In this document: positions 26,117 through 35,760 of the stretch, piece by piece
Layout of the letters: every line of letters starts with the position of its first letter
How positions within the stretch are numbered: the first letter of the stretch is position 1
NCBI RefSeq assembly: GCF_002090115.1
Contig: NZ_BBRK01000004.1
Location: forward strand, 1,488,001 to 1,552,000
Length of the DNA stretch: 64,000 bases
Direction of reading: 5' to 3'
Source: Demequina sp. NBRC 110054
Lineage (GTDB): Bacteria > Actinomycetota > Actinomycetes > Actinomycetales > Demequinaceae
Notes under the pieces: model-generated
Seen by the model: the letters and a program-made list of their open reading frames with translations, nothing else
What the model was told of the DNA's origin: nothing
Database searches by the model: none
Made by a program: the position numbers and the translations under genes

Positions 26117-27910
26117 ATGTCGCACATCCTCTCCGCCGTCGCCTGGCCGTACGCCAACGGACCGCGTCACATCGGCCACGTCGCCGGGTTCGGCGTCCCC
26201 TCCGACGTCTTCAGCCGCTACATGCGCATGGCCGGGGAGGACGTGCTCATGGTGTCCGGCACCGACGAGCACGGCACCCCGATCCTCGTGCAGGCCGAGG
26301 GCGAGGGTGTGGACCCGCAGGTGCTCGCCGACCGCTACAACCGCGTGATCGTCGAGGACCTCACCCAGCTGGGCCTCAGCTACGACCTGTTCACCCGCAC
26401 CACCACGGGGAACCACTACAAGGTCGTGCAGGAGATGTTCAAGGCCGTGCACCGCAACGGCTACATGATCGAGCAGACGACGCGCGGCGCGATCTCGCCG
26501 TCGACAGGGCGCACGCTGCCCGACCGCTACATCGAGGGCACGTGCCCCATCTGCGGCACCGACGGCGCTCGCGGCGACCAGTGCGATGCGTGCGGCAACC
26601 AGCTCGACGCGATCGACCTCATCAACCCGGTCAGCCGCATCAACGGCGAGACCCCCAAGTTCATCGAGACCGAGCACTTCTTCCTGGACCTGCCGGCGCT
26701 CACGGACGCGCTCGCGACGTGGCTCGGCTCGCGCCAGGGCTGGCGTCCGAACGTCCTCAACTTCTCGCTCAACCTGCTCGACGACGTGCGCCCGCGCGCG
26801 ATGTCGCGCGACATCGACTGGGGCATCCCGATCCCGCTCGAGGGGTGGGAGAACAACCCCACCAAGCGTCTGTATGTGTGGTTCGACGCCGTCATCGGCT
26901 ACCTGTCGGCCTCGATCGAATGGGCGCGCCGCAGCGGCGACCCCGACGCGTGGCGCAAGTGGTGGAACGACCCCGACGCCCTGTCCTACTACTTCATGGG
27001 CAAGGACAACATCACGTTCCACTCGCAGATCTGGCCCGCCGAGCTCCTCGCGGCCAACGGGCGCGGCGCCAAGGGCGGCGAGCTCGGCCCGTTCGGCGAG
27101 CTGCAGCTGCCGACCGAGGTGGTCTCGAGCGAGTTCCTCACCATGGAGTCCGCGAAGTTCTCGTCCTCGCGCGGCCACGTCATCTACGTGCGCGACATGC
27201 TCGCCCGCTACCAGCCCGACGCGCTGCGCTACTTCATCGCGATGGCCGGCCCCGAGACGGCCGATGCCGACTTCACGTGGTCCGAGTTCAAGCGCCGCAC
27301 GAACACCGAGCTCGTCGCGGGCTGGGGCAACCTGGTCAACCGCACCGCCTCGCTGCTGCACAAGAACGTGGGCGAGATCCCCGCGCTGACCGACCTGCAG
27401 GACGTGGACCGCGCGGCGCTCGACAAGTCCGCGAAGGCCTTCGACGAGGTCGGCGGCCTGGTGCGTCACCACCGCCAGCGCGCCGCGATCTCCGAGGCCA
27501 TGCGCGTGGTCGGCGACGCGAACGCGTACCTCGCCGAGACCGCGCCGTGGAAGCTCAAGAATGAGGACCCCGAGCGCATGAAGACCGTGCTGGGCGTCGC
27601 CTCGCAGCTGGTCAACGACGCGAACACCATGCTCGCGCCGTTCCTCCCGCACTCCGCGCAGCAGGTCCACGAGGCCCTCGGCGGCACCGGCACGCTCGCG
27701 CCCATGCCGCAGATGAACGAGGTCGACGACCTGGACCTGCCGGACCGCTCGTACCCCGTCATCCAGGGCGACTACACCGGCATGCACGACACGTGGGGCC
27801 GTCGCGACGTCGTCGCGGGCACCGCCGTCCCCGCGCCTTCGCCGATCTTCACCAAGCTGGACGACGAGATCGTCGAGGCGGAGCTCGAGCGGATGAAGGG
27901 CGACGACTAG
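26117..27910 (+). CDS. metG: Methionyl-tRNA synthetase
   Basis: 597 residues. The class I signature HIGH is in [17 protein letters not shown]; the zinc knuckle is CPIC...CDAC (~residues 139-160); the KMSKS equivalent is KFSSSRG. Anticodon-binding helices follow. There is no C-terminal tRNA-binding EMAP-like domain, so this is the short form. It charges initiator and elongator tRNA-Met. Start by leaderless geometry. The stop abuts the GTG of tatD. Confidence 0.97.
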   Translation: MSHILSAVAWPYANGPRHIGHVAGFGVPSDVFSRYMRMAGEDVLMVSGTDEHGTPILVQAEGEGVDPQVLADRYNRVIVEDLTQLGLSYDLFTRTTTGNHYKVVQEMFKAVHRNGYMIEQTTRGAISPSTGRTLPDRYIEGTCPICGTDGARGDQCDACGNQLDAIDLINPVSRINGETPKFIETEHFFLDLPALTDALATWLGSRQGWRPNVLNFSLNLLDDVRPRAMSRDIDWGIPIPLEGWENNPTKRLYVWFDAVIGYLSASIEWARRSGDPDAWRKWWNDPDALSYYFMGKDNITFHSQIWPAELLAANGRGAKGGELGPFGELQLPTEVVSSEFLTMESAKFSSSRGHVIYVRDMLARYQPDALRYFIAMAGPETADADFTWSEFKRRTNTELVAGWGNLVNRTASLLHKNVGEIPALTDLQDVDRAALDKSAKAFDEVGGLVRHHRQRAAISEAMRVVGDANAYLAETAPWKLKNEDPERMKTVLGVASQLVNDANTMLAPFLPHSAQQVHEALGGTGTLAPMPQMNEVDDLDLPDRSYPVIQGDYTGMHDTWGRRDVVAGTAVPAPSPIFTKLDDEIVEAELERMKGDD

Positions 27911-28762
27911 GTGGCTCGTCCCGGAGTCTGGCCGCCTGCGCCCGAGGCGCTGCCGGCCCCCGTCGTCGACAACCACTGCCACCTCGAGTCGCCCGCGGGC
28001 GATGAGCCCCGGACCGTCGAGGAGCGCCTGGGCGAGGCGGCCTCCGTCGGCGTCGACCGCGTGGTCCAGATCGGCTGCGAGCTCGAGTCCGCCCGATGGA
28101 CCGTGGACGCGGTCGCGCGGCACCCGCAGATGCTGGGCGGGATCGCGCTGCACCCGAACGAGGCGCCGTTGCACGCCAAGGGCGAGCACGCCACGGGCGT
28201 GGGCTACGACGAGGCCTTCGCCGAGATCGCCTCGCTCGCGACCGCTGAGCGCATCCGCATCATCAGCGAGACCGGGCTGGACTATCACTGGACCGAGGAG
28301 CCCGACAGGCCCGCGCAGATCCGGTCGTTCCGCGACCACATCGCGCTCGCGAAGGAGCTGGGTCTCGCGCTCGGCATCCACGACCGCGACGCGCACGGGG
28401 ACGTCCTCGACATCCTGGCCCGCGACGGCGCCCCCGAGCGCACCGTGATGCACTGCTTCTCGGGCGACGCCGCGATGGCCCGGCTGTGCGTCGACCGCGG
28501 CTATCACCTGAGCTTCGCGGGCAACGTGACGTTCAAGAACGCGCACGAGCTGCGCGCGGCACTCGCGGTCACGCCGATCGAGCGGGTCATGGTCGAGACC
28601 GACTCGCCCTACCTCACGCCGCATCCGCACCGCGGCGCGCCCAACTCCCCGGCGCAGGTCACGCACACCGTGCGCGAGGTGGCGCGAGTAAAGGGGCTGC
28701 CGCTCGACGAGGTGTGCCGCGCGCTCGATGTGACGACTGTCACCTTCTATGGTGCCTGGTAG
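27911..28762 (+). CDS. tatD: TatD family metal-dependent DNase
   Basis: 283 residues. The metal site is in VVDNHCHLES (HxH), with HPNEAPLH, ISETGLDYHW, HCFSGDAAMARLC, VMVETDSPYL and HRGAPNSPAQV. TatD proteins are TIM-barrel 3'-5' nucleases linked to repair and apoptosis-like DNA clearing. The GTG start directly follows the metG stop, so expression is coupled. The metG-tatD-wall hydrolase-ksgA-ispE order is a typical actinobacterial locus. Confidence 0.93.
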   Translation: MARPGVWPPAPEALPAPVVDNHCHLESPAGDEPRTVEERLGEAASVGVDRVVQIGCELESARWTVDAVARHPQMLGGIALHPNEAPLHAKGEHATGVGYDEAFAEIASLATAERIRIISETGLDYHWTEEPDRPAQIRSFRDHIALAKELGLALGIHDRDAHGDVLDILARDGAPERTVMHCFSGDAAMARLCVDRGYHLSFAGNVTFKNAHELRAALAVTPIERVMVETDSPYLTPHPHRGAPNSPAQVTHTVREVARVKGLPLDEVCRALDVTTVTFYGAW

Positions 28763-28858
28763 ATTCGCCGGCGTACGCTTCAGTTCGTCAAGACCGTTAC
28801 CGATATGAGATAAATGCGGGAGTGTCTCGCCCCCCGAGACCCGACCACGTTGGCATGA

Positions 28859-29698
28859 ATGACCGTCCCGAAAGGGCACCTCTTGAGCTATCTGCGCACC
28901 ACCCCACGTCCTGGAGGACGCCGTGACACGCGTACCCGGACGGGCGCGCGGGCACGCATGATGCAGCAGCTCGGCGTCTCCGCCGCGCTCATCGCCTTCT
29001 CCGCTGGAGCGTTCGCCTCGACCACCGTCGGCGCCGTGCAGAACGTGCGCGCCGAGGACAGCGAGGTGTCGACCTCGCTCGACGTCGTGGGCGCCGTCGA
29101 GGCAGGCGGCGCGGACGTCGAGGTCGTGACCGAGACGAAGGAGGTGTCGCTCCCCTTCGAGACCGTCGAGGAGGACGACGACTCGATTGACAAGGGCACC
29201 GAAGAGGTCACCACCGAGGGCGAGGAGGGCACCAAGCTCGTCAGCTACGAGGTGACCTACGTGGACGGCGAGGAGGTCTCCCGCGAGAAGACCGTCTCCG
29301 TGATCGTCGCCGAGCCCGTCGACGAGGTCGTCTCGGTCGGCACCTACGAGGAGCCCACCATCTCCGTGCCGAACTCGGTCGCCGCGGCGAACCCGACCGG
29401 GAACCGCGCGATCGGCAAGGAGCTCGCGGAGTCGACCTACGGCTGGACCGGCGACCAGTGGCAGTGCCTCGAGGCCCTCTGGACCCGTGAGTCCGGCTGG
29501 AACCAGAACGCCCACAACAGCTCGTCAGGCGCGCACGGCATCCCGCAGGCGCTGCCCGGCTCCAAGATGGCCGCGTACGGCTCCGACTGGGCGACCAATC
29601 CCGCCACGCAGATCAAGTGGGGCCTGTCTTACGTGAAGGGCCGCTACGGCACCCCCTGCAACGCATGGAACTCGTTCCTGTCCAAGGGCTGGTACTGA
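28859..29698 (+). CDS. Secreted G5-domain protein with lytic-transglycosylase-like C-terminus (occupies the rpfB position)
   Basis: 279 residues. A signal or anchor segment at ~34-58 ([18 protein letters not shown]) is followed by an acidic stretch, a G5 domain (~residues 90-160: [21 protein letters not shown] ... [21 protein letters not shown]) and a C-terminal SLT-like domain. The latter has the putative catalytic Glu in [16 protein letters not shown], then [18 protein letters not shown] and [18 protein letters not shown]. Resuscitation-promoting factor RpfB normally sits here, but the Rpf signature is absent. The role is peptidoglycan cleavage at the cell surface. ATG 28859 lacks an SD; TTG 28883 after AAAGGG is a plausible alternative start. 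The ~95-nt upstream region is AT-rich but shows no recognisable riboswitch. Confidence 0.85.
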   Translation: MTVPKGHLLSYLRTTPRPGGRRDTRTRTGARARMMQQLGVSAALIAFSAGAFASTTVGAVQNVRAEDSEVSTSLDVVGAVEAGGADVEVVTETKEVSLPFETVEEDDDSIDKGTEEVTTEGEEGTKLVSYEVTYVDGEEVSREKTVSVIVAEPVDEVVSVGTYEEPTISVPNSVAAANPTGNRAIGKELAESTYGWTGDQWQCLEALWTRESGWNQNAHNSSSGAHGIPQALPGSKMAAYGSDWATNPATQIKWGLSYVKGRYGTPCNAWNSFLSKGWY

Positions 29699-29703
29699 CC
29701 TCG

Positions 29704-30570
29704 GTGGCCGATCTACTCGGTCCCACCGATGTGCGGGTGCTCGCGGAGTCCCTCGGCACGTCGCCCACCAAGAAGTGGGGACAGAACTTCGTCGTCGACT
29801 CGGGGACCGTGCGTCGCATCGTCCGCGTGGCCGGCGTCCAGCCGGGCGACCACGTCGTCGAGGTCGGACCAGGACTGGGCTCCCTGACCCTCGCGCTGCT
29901 CGAGGCGGGTGCGTGGGTCACCGCCGTGGAGATCGATCCCACGCTCGCCGCAGCGCTGCCCGAGACCGTCGCGCGCCGGGCCCCTGGCGATGCCGACCGC
30001 TTCTCCGTGATCAATGACGATGCGCTCAAGGTCGACGACCTTCCCGGCGCAGGACCCGAGGCCGGGCCCCCCGCGGCGCTCGTCGCGAACCTGCCGTACA
30101 ACGTGTCGGTCCCCGTGATCCTGCACTTCCTCGAGACGTTCCCCGCGCTGAAGCGCGTGCTGGTGATGGTCCAGGCCGAGGTTGCCGACCGCCTCGCCGC
30201 CGACCCCGGCTCGCGCACGTACGGGATCCCGAGCGCCAAGGCCAACTGGTACTGCGACGTGCGCAGGGCTGGCGACGTGGGCCGCGCGGTGTTCTGGCCC
30301 GTGCCGCGCGTCGACTCGGCGCTCGTGCTGATGGAGCGCCGTGAGCCGCCCGTCACGACCGTGAGCCGCGAGCGGGTCTTCGCGGTGGTCGACGCCGCGT
30401 TCGCGCAGCGCCGCAAGGCCCTGCGCGGGGCGCTCTCCGGCATCGCGGGCTCGTCCGCCCGCTCCGAGGAGGCGCTGCGCGCCGCCGGGATCGATCCCCT
30501 CACGCGCGGCGAGCAGCTGCGGATCGAGGACTTCTCCCGCATCGCGGAGCAGCTCGCGGCGCTCGACTGA
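29704..30570 (+). CDS. rsmA: 16S rRNA (A1518/A1519) dimethyltransferase KsgA
   Basis: 288 residues. Family motifs: [37 protein letters not shown] (SAM site), [12 protein letters not shown], and the catalytic [11 protein letters not shown]. It dimethylates two adjacent adenines near the 3' end of 16S rRNA and is a checkpoint in 30S assembly. The GTG at 29704 lies 5 nt after the previous stop. Followed by ispE as usual. Confidence 0.95.
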   Translation: MADLLGPTDVRVLAESLGTSPTKKWGQNFVVDSGTVRRIVRVAGVQPGDHVVEVGPGLGSLTLALLEAGAWVTAVEIDPTLAAALPETVARRAPGDADRFSVINDDALKVDDLPGAGPEAGPPAALVANLPYNVSVPVILHFLETFPALKRVLVMVQAEVADRLAADPGSRTYGIPSAKANWYCDVRRAGDVGRAVFWPVPRVDSALVLMERREPPVTTVSRERVFAVVDAAFAQRRKALRGALSGIAGSSARSEEALRAAGIDPLTRGEQLRIEDFSRIAEQLAALD

Positions 30571-30636
30571 CCGGCTGCTGCGCTCCTGGCCCGGCCCGTC
30601 CGACTCGGCACTGCCAGGCATGGCACGATGGGGCGC

Positions 30637-31572
30637 ATGCCGCGCACCGTGACCGTCCGAGCCCCGGGCAAGGTCAACCTCCAGCTCTCGGTCGGTCCCC
30701 GTCGCGAGGACGGCTACCACCCGCTCGTGACCGTCTTCCAGGCCGTGTCGCTGTTCGAGACGGTCGCCGCGACCGCGCGTGACGACGAGGAGTTCACGCT
30801 CTCCGTGTCGACGGGGCCCTCGCTCATGCTGGATCCCGTCGTCGTGCCGCTCGACGAGACGAACCTCGCCCTCAGGGCGGCGCGCGCCGTCGCGGAGCGC
30901 TATGGCATCACCGACGGCATCGACCTCGAGATCGTCAAGGGCGTGCCCGTGGCCGGCGGGATGGCCGGCGGCAGCGCCGACGCGGCGGCCGCGGTGGTCG
31001 CCTGTGCGGAGGCGTGGGACGTGGGCGCCTCGCGCAAGGAGCTCGAGCGCATCTGCGCGACGCTCGGCGCCGACGTGCCCTTCTGCCTTCACGGTCACAC
31101 GGCCGTCGGCCTCGGCCGAGGCGATGAGCTCTCACCCGCGATGACCCACGGCGAGTTCCATTGGGTCCTCGCGACCCAGCGCATCGGCCTGTCCACGCCC
31201 GGCGTGTTCGCGGAGTTCGACCGCGCCGTCGCGGCGGGGGAGCGGACGGTCGCGAACCCCGCGATCGACGACCGCGTGATGGCGGCGCTCATGGCGGGCG
31301 ACGCGAAGCGTCTCGGCGAGGCGCTCACGAACGATCTCCAGGAGTCGGCGCTCAGGCTCGCGCCGCACCTCGACAGGGTCCTCGCCGCGGCGATGGAGGC
31401 CGAGGCGCTCGGCGCTGTCGTCTCCGGCTCGGGGCCCACTGTGGCCGCGCTCGCGCGGTCGCGGCAGCATGCGCTCGCCATCGCGGCCCACCTCACCGCG
31501 TCGGACGTCGCCGACCACGTGCTCACCGCGAGCGGGCCCGTGGCCGGCGCGACCGTGCTGCTGGAGCAGTAG
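30637..31572 (+). CDS. ispE: 4-diphosphocytidyl-2-C-methyl-D-erythritol kinase
   Basis: 311 residues, GHMP kinase fold. Seen: APGKVNLQLSVGPRREDGYHPL, the ATP-binding PVAGGMAGGSADAAAAVV, GADVPFCLHGHTAVGLGRG and SGSGPTVAAL near the C-terminus. It phosphorylates CDP-ME in the non-mevalonate isoprenoid pathway. The start at 30637 sits 7 nt after a CACGAT -10-like element; an in-frame ATG at 30628 overlaps that element. Convergent with mscL, 5 nt apart. Confidence 0.93.
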   Translation: MPRTVTVRAPGKVNLQLSVGPRREDGYHPLVTVFQAVSLFETVAATARDDEEFTLSVSTGPSLMLDPVVVPLDETNLALRAARAVAERYGITDGIDLEIVKGVPVAGGMAGGSADAAAAVVACAEAWDVGASRKELERICATLGADVPFCLHGHTAVGLGRGDELSPAMTHGEFHWVLATQRIGLSTPGVFAEFDRAVAAGERTVANPAIDDRVMAALMAGDAKRLGEALTNDLQESALRLAPHLDRVLAAAMEAEALGAVVSGSGPTVAALARSRQHALAIAAHLTASDVADHVLTASGPVAGATVLLEQ

Positions 31573-31577
31573 CCCCG

Positions 31578-31997
31578 TCAGTCCTTCTTGGCGAGCGCGT
31601 CCCGGATCTCGGTGAGCAGCTCGATCTCGGTCGGCGAGACCGGCTCGTCGGGCGCGGGCTCGTCCTTCTTGCGCATCTCGGCCAGCTTGTTGAGCGGCAT
31701 CACGATGGCGAAGTACAGGGCGGCGGCGATGATGAGGAAGTTGATGATCGCCGTGATGAATGCACCGATCGCGAGGATCGCGTCGTCCGAGACATCGTCG
31801 GGAGTGCCGCCGTTGTTGAGCGTCCACAGCCACACCGCGGAGAGGTCCGGCTTGCCGAACACCGCGGCGATCAGCGGGTTGATGATGTTGTCGACGAGCG
31901 ACGTGACGACGGCGCTGAACGCGGCGCCGATGACGACCGCGACCGCGAGGTCGATCACGTTGCCCCGCATGATGAAGTCCTTGAAGCCCTTGATCAC
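31578..31997 (-). CDS. mscL: Large-conductance mechanosensitive channel MscL
   Basis: 139 residues, close to the family norm. N-terminal KGFKDFIMRGNVIDLAVAVVIGAAF (TM1, gate), a periplasmic loop containing WLWTLNNGG, TM2 FITAIINFLIIAAALYFAIV, and a C-terminal helix with charged RKKDEPAPDE then TEIELLTEIRDAL. It opens under membrane tension to release solutes on hypo-osmotic shock. The GTG at 31997 is preceded by AAGGGGAG. Confidence 0.96.
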   Translation of the reverse strand: MIKGFKDFIMRGNVIDLAVAVVIGAAFSAVVTSLVDNIINPLIAAVFGKPDLSAVWLWTLNNGGTPDDVSDDAILAIGAFITAIINFLIIAAALYFAIVMPLNKLAEMRKKDEPAPDEPVSPTEIELLTEIRDALAKKD

Positions 31998-32142
31998 GGC
32001 TGCTCCCCTTGGATGTTGCTCCGAGGCGCCCCGGCCCCGGGTGAGCCGACGTCGCCGGGCGTCGACGCCCGAGCCGAATCTATCGAAAGGCGGGCGCGCG
32101 CGCATCAGCACGCGACACCGCGTGCCGCATGGCGTGGCCCTC

Positions 32143-32240
32143 ATGCACTCCGCACGGATTGCGACACGACACGCCAGCGTGTCGTGTCGCAATGCAGCGC
32201 GTCGCCCGGGGTGTCGACTTCAGATCCGTGCGCAGTGCAT
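32143..32240 (-). repeat. 98-bp inverted-repeat element, copy B (inverse orientation)
   Basis: Arms ATGCACTCCGCACGGAT (32143-32159) and ATCCGTGCGCAGTGCAT (32224-32240). Relative to copy A it is inverted; the hairpin is extended to a 14-bp perfect stem (GCGACACGACACGC, CA, then its complement). It lies between mscL and the TetR gene, followed by one GGACGATGCGG at 32260. Confidence 0.85.
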
Positions 32241-32292
32241 GGCGCAGTGCGGTGCACCGGGACGATGCGGTCGTCGCCAGGCGCGCCGAAAC

Positions 32293-32928
32293 TCAGTGGT
32301 CGCTGGGCAGGCCCGGGCGCCGCTCGAGGTCGTGCAGGCCGTTCCACGCGAGGTTCACGAGGTGGCTCGCGACGACCTCCTTGGAAGGCTCGCGCACCTC
32401 GGCCCAGTGCTGGCCCGTGAGGGCGACCATGCCGACGAGCATCTGCGAGTAGATCGGCGCGACCGACGGGTTGAGCCCGCGCTTGCGGAACTGGTCTGCG
32501 AGCAGGCCCTCGACCTGCGCCGACACGTCGCCGAGCAGCGAGGAGAAGGTGCCCGACGTCTGCGCGACGGGCGAGTCGCGCGCGAGGATGCGGAAACCGT
32601 CGGGGGAGTCCTCGATGTAGCCCAGCAGCGCCATCGCGGCGCGCTCGACGAGCTGGCGCGGGTGGGCGACCTGGGCGAGCGCGCCGGTGAGCGCGCCGAG
32701 CAGGGCCTCGACCTCGCGGTCGACGATCACCGCGTAGATGCCCTCCTTGCCGCCGAAGTGCTCGTAGACGACGGGCTTGGACACGTCCGCGCGGGAGGCG
32801 ATCTCCTCGACGGAGGTGCCCTCGAAACCCTTCTCCGCGAAGAGCGCGCGACTGACCGTCAGCAGCTGTTCGCGGCGCTCGCGGGCGGTCATGCGCGAGC
32901 GCGGAGGCTTCCTCGGTTCTTCGGTCAC
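32293..32928 (-). CDS. TetR family transcriptional regulator
   Basis: 211 residues. HTH: RREQLLTVSRALFAEKGFEGTSVEEIASRADVSKPVVYEHFGGKEGIYAVIVDREV, a classic TetR DNA-binding domain; the C-terminal ligand domain is all-helical. TetR proteins of this type commonly sit upstream of glmU in actinomycetes; the target is unknown. The GTG at 32928 lies 6 nt after a CAGACT -10-like element that is one arm of a 26-bp palindrome shared with the divergent tRNA-Gln promoter. Confidence 0.92.
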   Translation of the reverse strand: MTEEPRKPPRSRMTARERREQLLTVSRALFAEKGFEGTSVEEIASRADVSKPVVYEHFGGKEGIYAVIVDREVEALLGALTGALAQVAHPRQLVERAAMALLGYIEDSPDGFRILARDSPVAQTSGTFSSLLGDVSAQVEGLLADQFRKRGLNPSVAPIYSQMLVGMVALTGQHWAEVREPSKEVVASHLVNLAWNGLHDLERRPGLPSDH

Positions 32929-32934
32929 GGTCCC

Positions 32935-32960
32935 AGTCTGCCGTGTCGGGCTGGCAGACT
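32935..32960. promoter_or_regulatory. Palindrome / divergent promoter between tetR and tRNA-Gln
   Basis: AGTCTGCC-(10 nt)-GGCAGACT, perfect 8-bp arms. Each arm contains CAGACT reading outward, a possible -10 for tetR (minus) and tRNA-Gln (plus). It could be a TetR operator, a symmetric divergent promoter, or both. Confidence 0.55.
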
Positions 32961-32988
32961 AGAGCACCCGGGTCCTCTCGGGCCCCAT

Positions 32989-33060
32989 TCCGCCCTGGTG
33001 TAACGGCAGCACGCAGGCCTTTGGAGCCTTGCGGTACAGGTTCGAATCCTGTGGGCGGAG
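32989..33060 (+). tRNA. tRNA-Gln (anticodon TTG)
   Basis: 72 nt. Acceptor TCCGCCC / GGGCGGA, D arm with GGTGTAACGGCAGC, anticodon loop CTTTGGA giving TTG (codon CAA), T arm GGTTCGAATCC. The discriminator base is G; CCA is not encoded. Confidence 0.95.
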
Positions 33061-33095
33061 CCGCCGGTGCGGAGGTCTTCCGGTGTCCTGGCAGG

Positions 33096-33101
33096 TAGAG
33101 T
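33096..33101 (+). promoter_or_regulatory. -10 element of glmU-prs
   Basis: TAGAGT between tRNA-Gln and glmU; the predicted start near 33108 would give a ~40-nt leader with GAAGGGGGA before the GTG. Confidence 0.4.
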
Positions 33102-33147
33102 TGTCCCGACCGACCCGACGCCCGACGAGGGCAGCGAAGGGGGACTG

Positions 33148-34695
33148 GTGGCCCACACCCGACCCGCAGCCGTGATGATCCTCGCGGCAGGCGCAGGTAC
33201 GCGAATGAAGTCGGCCACCCCCAAGGTGCTTCACAGCATCTCGGGTCGCACCCTGCTCTCGCACGCGATCGTCGCGGCGCACGAGCTCGAGCCGCAGCGC
33301 ACCGTTGTGGTGGTCCGTCACGAGCGTGAGGCCGTCGCCTCCCACGTCGCCGAGGTCTCGCCCGACGCGCTCGTCGCCGATCAGGACGACGTCCCCGGCA
33401 CGGGCCGCGCGGTGTGGTGCGGCATGTCCGCGCTCGACGCGACCGCGGTGGCCGCCGCCGTCGCGGGCGGCGACGCCGACCGCGCGCACCTGGACGCGCG
33501 GGTCGAGGGCGCGATCGTCGTCACCTCGGGGGACGTCCCGCTCGTCACCGGCGACCTCCTCGGCACCCTGGTGGACGCGCACGCGGACGCCGGCAACGCC
33601 GTCACCCTGCTCACCGCGAAGGTGCCCGACCCGACCGGCTACGGCCGCATCGTCCGGGATGCCGGAGGCGACGTGACCGCGATCGTCGAGCACCGCGACG
33701 CGACCGACGCCCAGCGCGCGATCGATGAGGTCAACGCCGGCATCTACGTCTTCGACTCGACGGTGCTGCGCGACGCCCTGTCGCGGCTCGGTCGCGACAA
33801 CTCGCAGGGCGAGATGTACCTCACGGACGTCATCGCGCTCGCGCGCGAGGCCGGCGGCCGCGTGGGCGCCCTGATCGCGCCCGACGCCCAGGACGTCGAG
33901 GGCGTCAACGACCGCGTGCAGCTCGCCAAGGCGGGCGCGGCCCTCAACCGCCGCATCGTCGAGGGCTGGATGCGCGCAGGCGTCACGGTGACAGATCCCG
34001 CGACCACGTGGATCGACGCGGACGTGACGCTCGGCGTCGACGCGACGATCCTGCCCGGAGTGCAGCTCCACGGCGACACGATCATCGGCGCGGGAGCGAC
34101 CGTGGGCCCGGACTCGACCCTCACCTCCGTCACGGTGGGCGAGGGCGCGACCGTGACCCGCGTGCACGGCGTGGACGCCGTCATCGGCGACCGCGCGACC
34201 ATCGGACCGTTCACCTACCTGCGTCCCGGCACCGTCGTCGGGGTCAAGGGCAAGGTCGGCGGCTTCGTCGAGACCAAGAACGCGCGCATCGGCGACGGCG
34301 CGAAGGTGCCGCACCTCAGCTACGTCGGCGACGCGGAGATCGGAGAGGGCACCAACGTCGGTGCCGGCACGATCTTCGTCAACTACGACGGCGTGAACAA
34401 GCATCGGACCGTGGTCGGCGCCCAGGTGCGCATCGGTTCCGACAACACCTTGATCGCCCCCGTGACCCTCGGGGACGGCGCCTACACGGGAGCGGGCACC
34501 ACCGTGCGCCACGACGTCCCGTCGGGGGCGCTCGCGATCAACTCGTCCCCTCAGCAGAATGTGGAAGGGTGGGTCGAGCGTCGTCGCCCCGGCACTCCTT
34601 CCGCCGAGGTGGCGGAGCGGGTTCGGCGAGCGGCCGGTTCCCATGAAGGACTATCGTCGGGCTCACAAGGCCAGACGCACGAAGGAGAGTCATGA
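33148..34695 (+). CDS. glmU: Bifunctional GlcNAc-1-P uridyltransferase / GlcN-1-P acetyltransferase
   Basis: 515 residues, full length. The N-terminal pyrophosphorylase domain has LAAGAGTRMKSATPKVLH and TSGDVPLVTGDLL; the C-terminal left-handed beta-helix has repeated hexapeptides, FTYLRPGTVVG, NYDGVNKHRTVVG and DNTLIAPVTLG. It makes UDP-GlcNAc for peptidoglycan. The GTG at 33148 is chosen for its RBS; an upstream in-frame ATG lies too close to the tRNA. The stop overlaps prs as ATGA. Confidence 0.95.
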   Translation: MAHTRPAAVMILAAGAGTRMKSATPKVLHSISGRTLLSHAIVAAHELEPQRTVVVVRHEREAVASHVAEVSPDALVADQDDVPGTGRAVWCGMSALDATAVAAAVAGGDADRAHLDARVEGAIVVTSGDVPLVTGDLLGTLVDAHADAGNAVTLLTAKVPDPTGYGRIVRDAGGDVTAIVEHRDATDAQRAIDEVNAGIYVFDSTVLRDALSRLGRDNSQGEMYLTDVIALAREAGGRVGALIAPDAQDVEGVNDRVQLAKAGAALNRRIVEGWMRAGVTVTDPATTWIDADVTLGVDATILPGVQLHGDTIIGAGATVGPDSTLTSVTVGEGATVTRVHGVDAVIGDRATIGPFTYLRPGTVVGVKGKVGGFVETKNARIGDGAKVPHLSYVGDAEIGEGTNVGAGTIFVNYDGVNKHRTVVGAQVRIGSDNTLIAPVTLGDGAYTGAGTTVRHDVPSGALAINSSPQQNVEGWVERRRPGTPSAEVAERVRRAAGSHEGLSSGSQGQTHEGES

Positions 34696-35672
34696 GCTCG
34701 ATCATCTCGAACCCGTCTGAGCGCCGCATGGTCCTCGCGGGTGGGCGAGCCCACCCCGAGCTGGCCGAGGCCGTCGCCGAGGACATGGGTATCGAGCTGC
34801 TGCCGACCACCGCGTACACCTTCGCGAACGGCGAGCTCTACGTGCGCTTCGGCGAGTCCGTGCGCGGCGCCGACGCGTTCGTGCTGCAGTCGCACGCTGC
34901 GCCGATCAACGAGGCGATCATGGAGCAGCTGATCATGGTCGACGCGATGAAGCGCGCGTCCGCGAAGCGCGTCACGGTGATCATGCCCTGCTACGGCTAC
35001 GCGCGTCAGGACAAGAAGCACAAGGGCCGCGAGCCGATCTCGGCGCGCCTCATGGCGGACCTGTTCAAGACCGCCGGCGCCGACCGCATCATGTCGGTCG
35101 ACCTGCACACCTCGCAGATCCAGGGCTTCTTCGACGGCCCGGTCGACCACCTGTGGGCGATGCCGCTGCTCGCGCAGTACGTCCGCTCGCGTGTCGCGCC
35201 CGACAACATCACCATCGTCTCGCCCGACGCGGGCCGCGTGCGCCTCGCCGACCAGTGGTCCGACCACCTCGGCGCGCCCCTCGCGATCATCCACAAGCGT
35301 CGCGACCCCTCGGTCCCGAACCAGGTCAAGGTCCACGAGCTCGTCGGTGAGGTCGAGGGCCGCACCTGTGTCCTGGTCGACGACATGATCGACACCGGCG
35401 GCACGATCGTCCAGGCCGCGAACGCGCTGTTCGAGAACGGCGCCGCGAGCGTCATCGTCGCCTCGACCCACGGACTGCTGTCCGGCCCCGCGGTCGAGCG
35501 CCTGCGCGACTCGGGCATCTCCGAGGTCGTCGTCACCGACACCCTGCCCATCCCCGAGGACCGCCGCTGGGACGGGCTGACCGTCCTGTCGATCGCCCCG
35601 CTCATCGGCCGCGCGATCCACGAGGTGTTCGAGGACGGCTCGGTCACGAGCCTGTTCAACGGCAACGTCTGA
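34692..35672 (+). CDS. prs: Ribose-phosphate pyrophosphokinase
   Basis: 326 residues, class I PRPP synthase. Motifs: FANGELYVRFGESVRG (flexible loop region), PCYGYARQDKKHKGREPISARL, DLHTSQIQGFF, and the PRPP-binding CVLVDDMIDTGGTIV. It makes PRPP for purine, pyrimidine, His, Trp and NAD synthesis. Coupled to glmU by ATGA; a strong terminator follows, closing the two-gene operon. Confidence 0.97.
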   Translation: MSSIISNPSERRMVLAGGRAHPELAEAVAEDMGIELLPTTAYTFANGELYVRFGESVRGADAFVLQSHAAPINEAIMEQLIMVDAMKRASAKRVTVIMPCYGYARQDKKHKGREPISARLMADLFKTAGADRIMSVDLHTSQIQGFFDGPVDHLWAMPLLAQYVRSRVAPDNITIVSPDAGRVRLADQWSDHLGAPLAIIHKRRDPSVPNQVKVHELVGEVEGRTCVLVDDMIDTGGTIVQAANALFENGAASVIVASTHGLLSGPAVERLRDSGISEVVVTDTLPIPEDRRWDGLTVLSIAPLIGRAIHEVFEDGSVTSLFNGNV

Positions 35673-35698
35673 GCCTGCTCAGCATCTAGACGCACACG

Positions 35699-35730
35699 AG
35701 GCGCGGGCCCCCGGAGAGGGGCCCGCGCCT
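35699..35730. terminator. Hairpin terminator after prs
   Basis: Perfect 13-bp stem AGGCGCGGGCCCC / GGGGCCCGCGCCT with a CGGAGA loop between convergent genes. Confidence 0.8.
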
Positions 35731-35760
35731 CTGTATGTGCAGGGGCTCAGTGAGCGAGCG

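Noticed and set aside
28763-28858. c-di-AMP (ydaO) riboswitch before the G5/transglycosylase gene
   Set aside because: Such riboswitches precede some rpf genes, but this gap is under 100 nt and lacks the conserved helices and loops.
25898-29515. 1205-residue minus-strand frame opposite metG, tatD and the G5 gene
   Set aside because: Low-complexity composition (Val/Gly/Arg/Asp), no domains, and three well-supported genes on the other strand.
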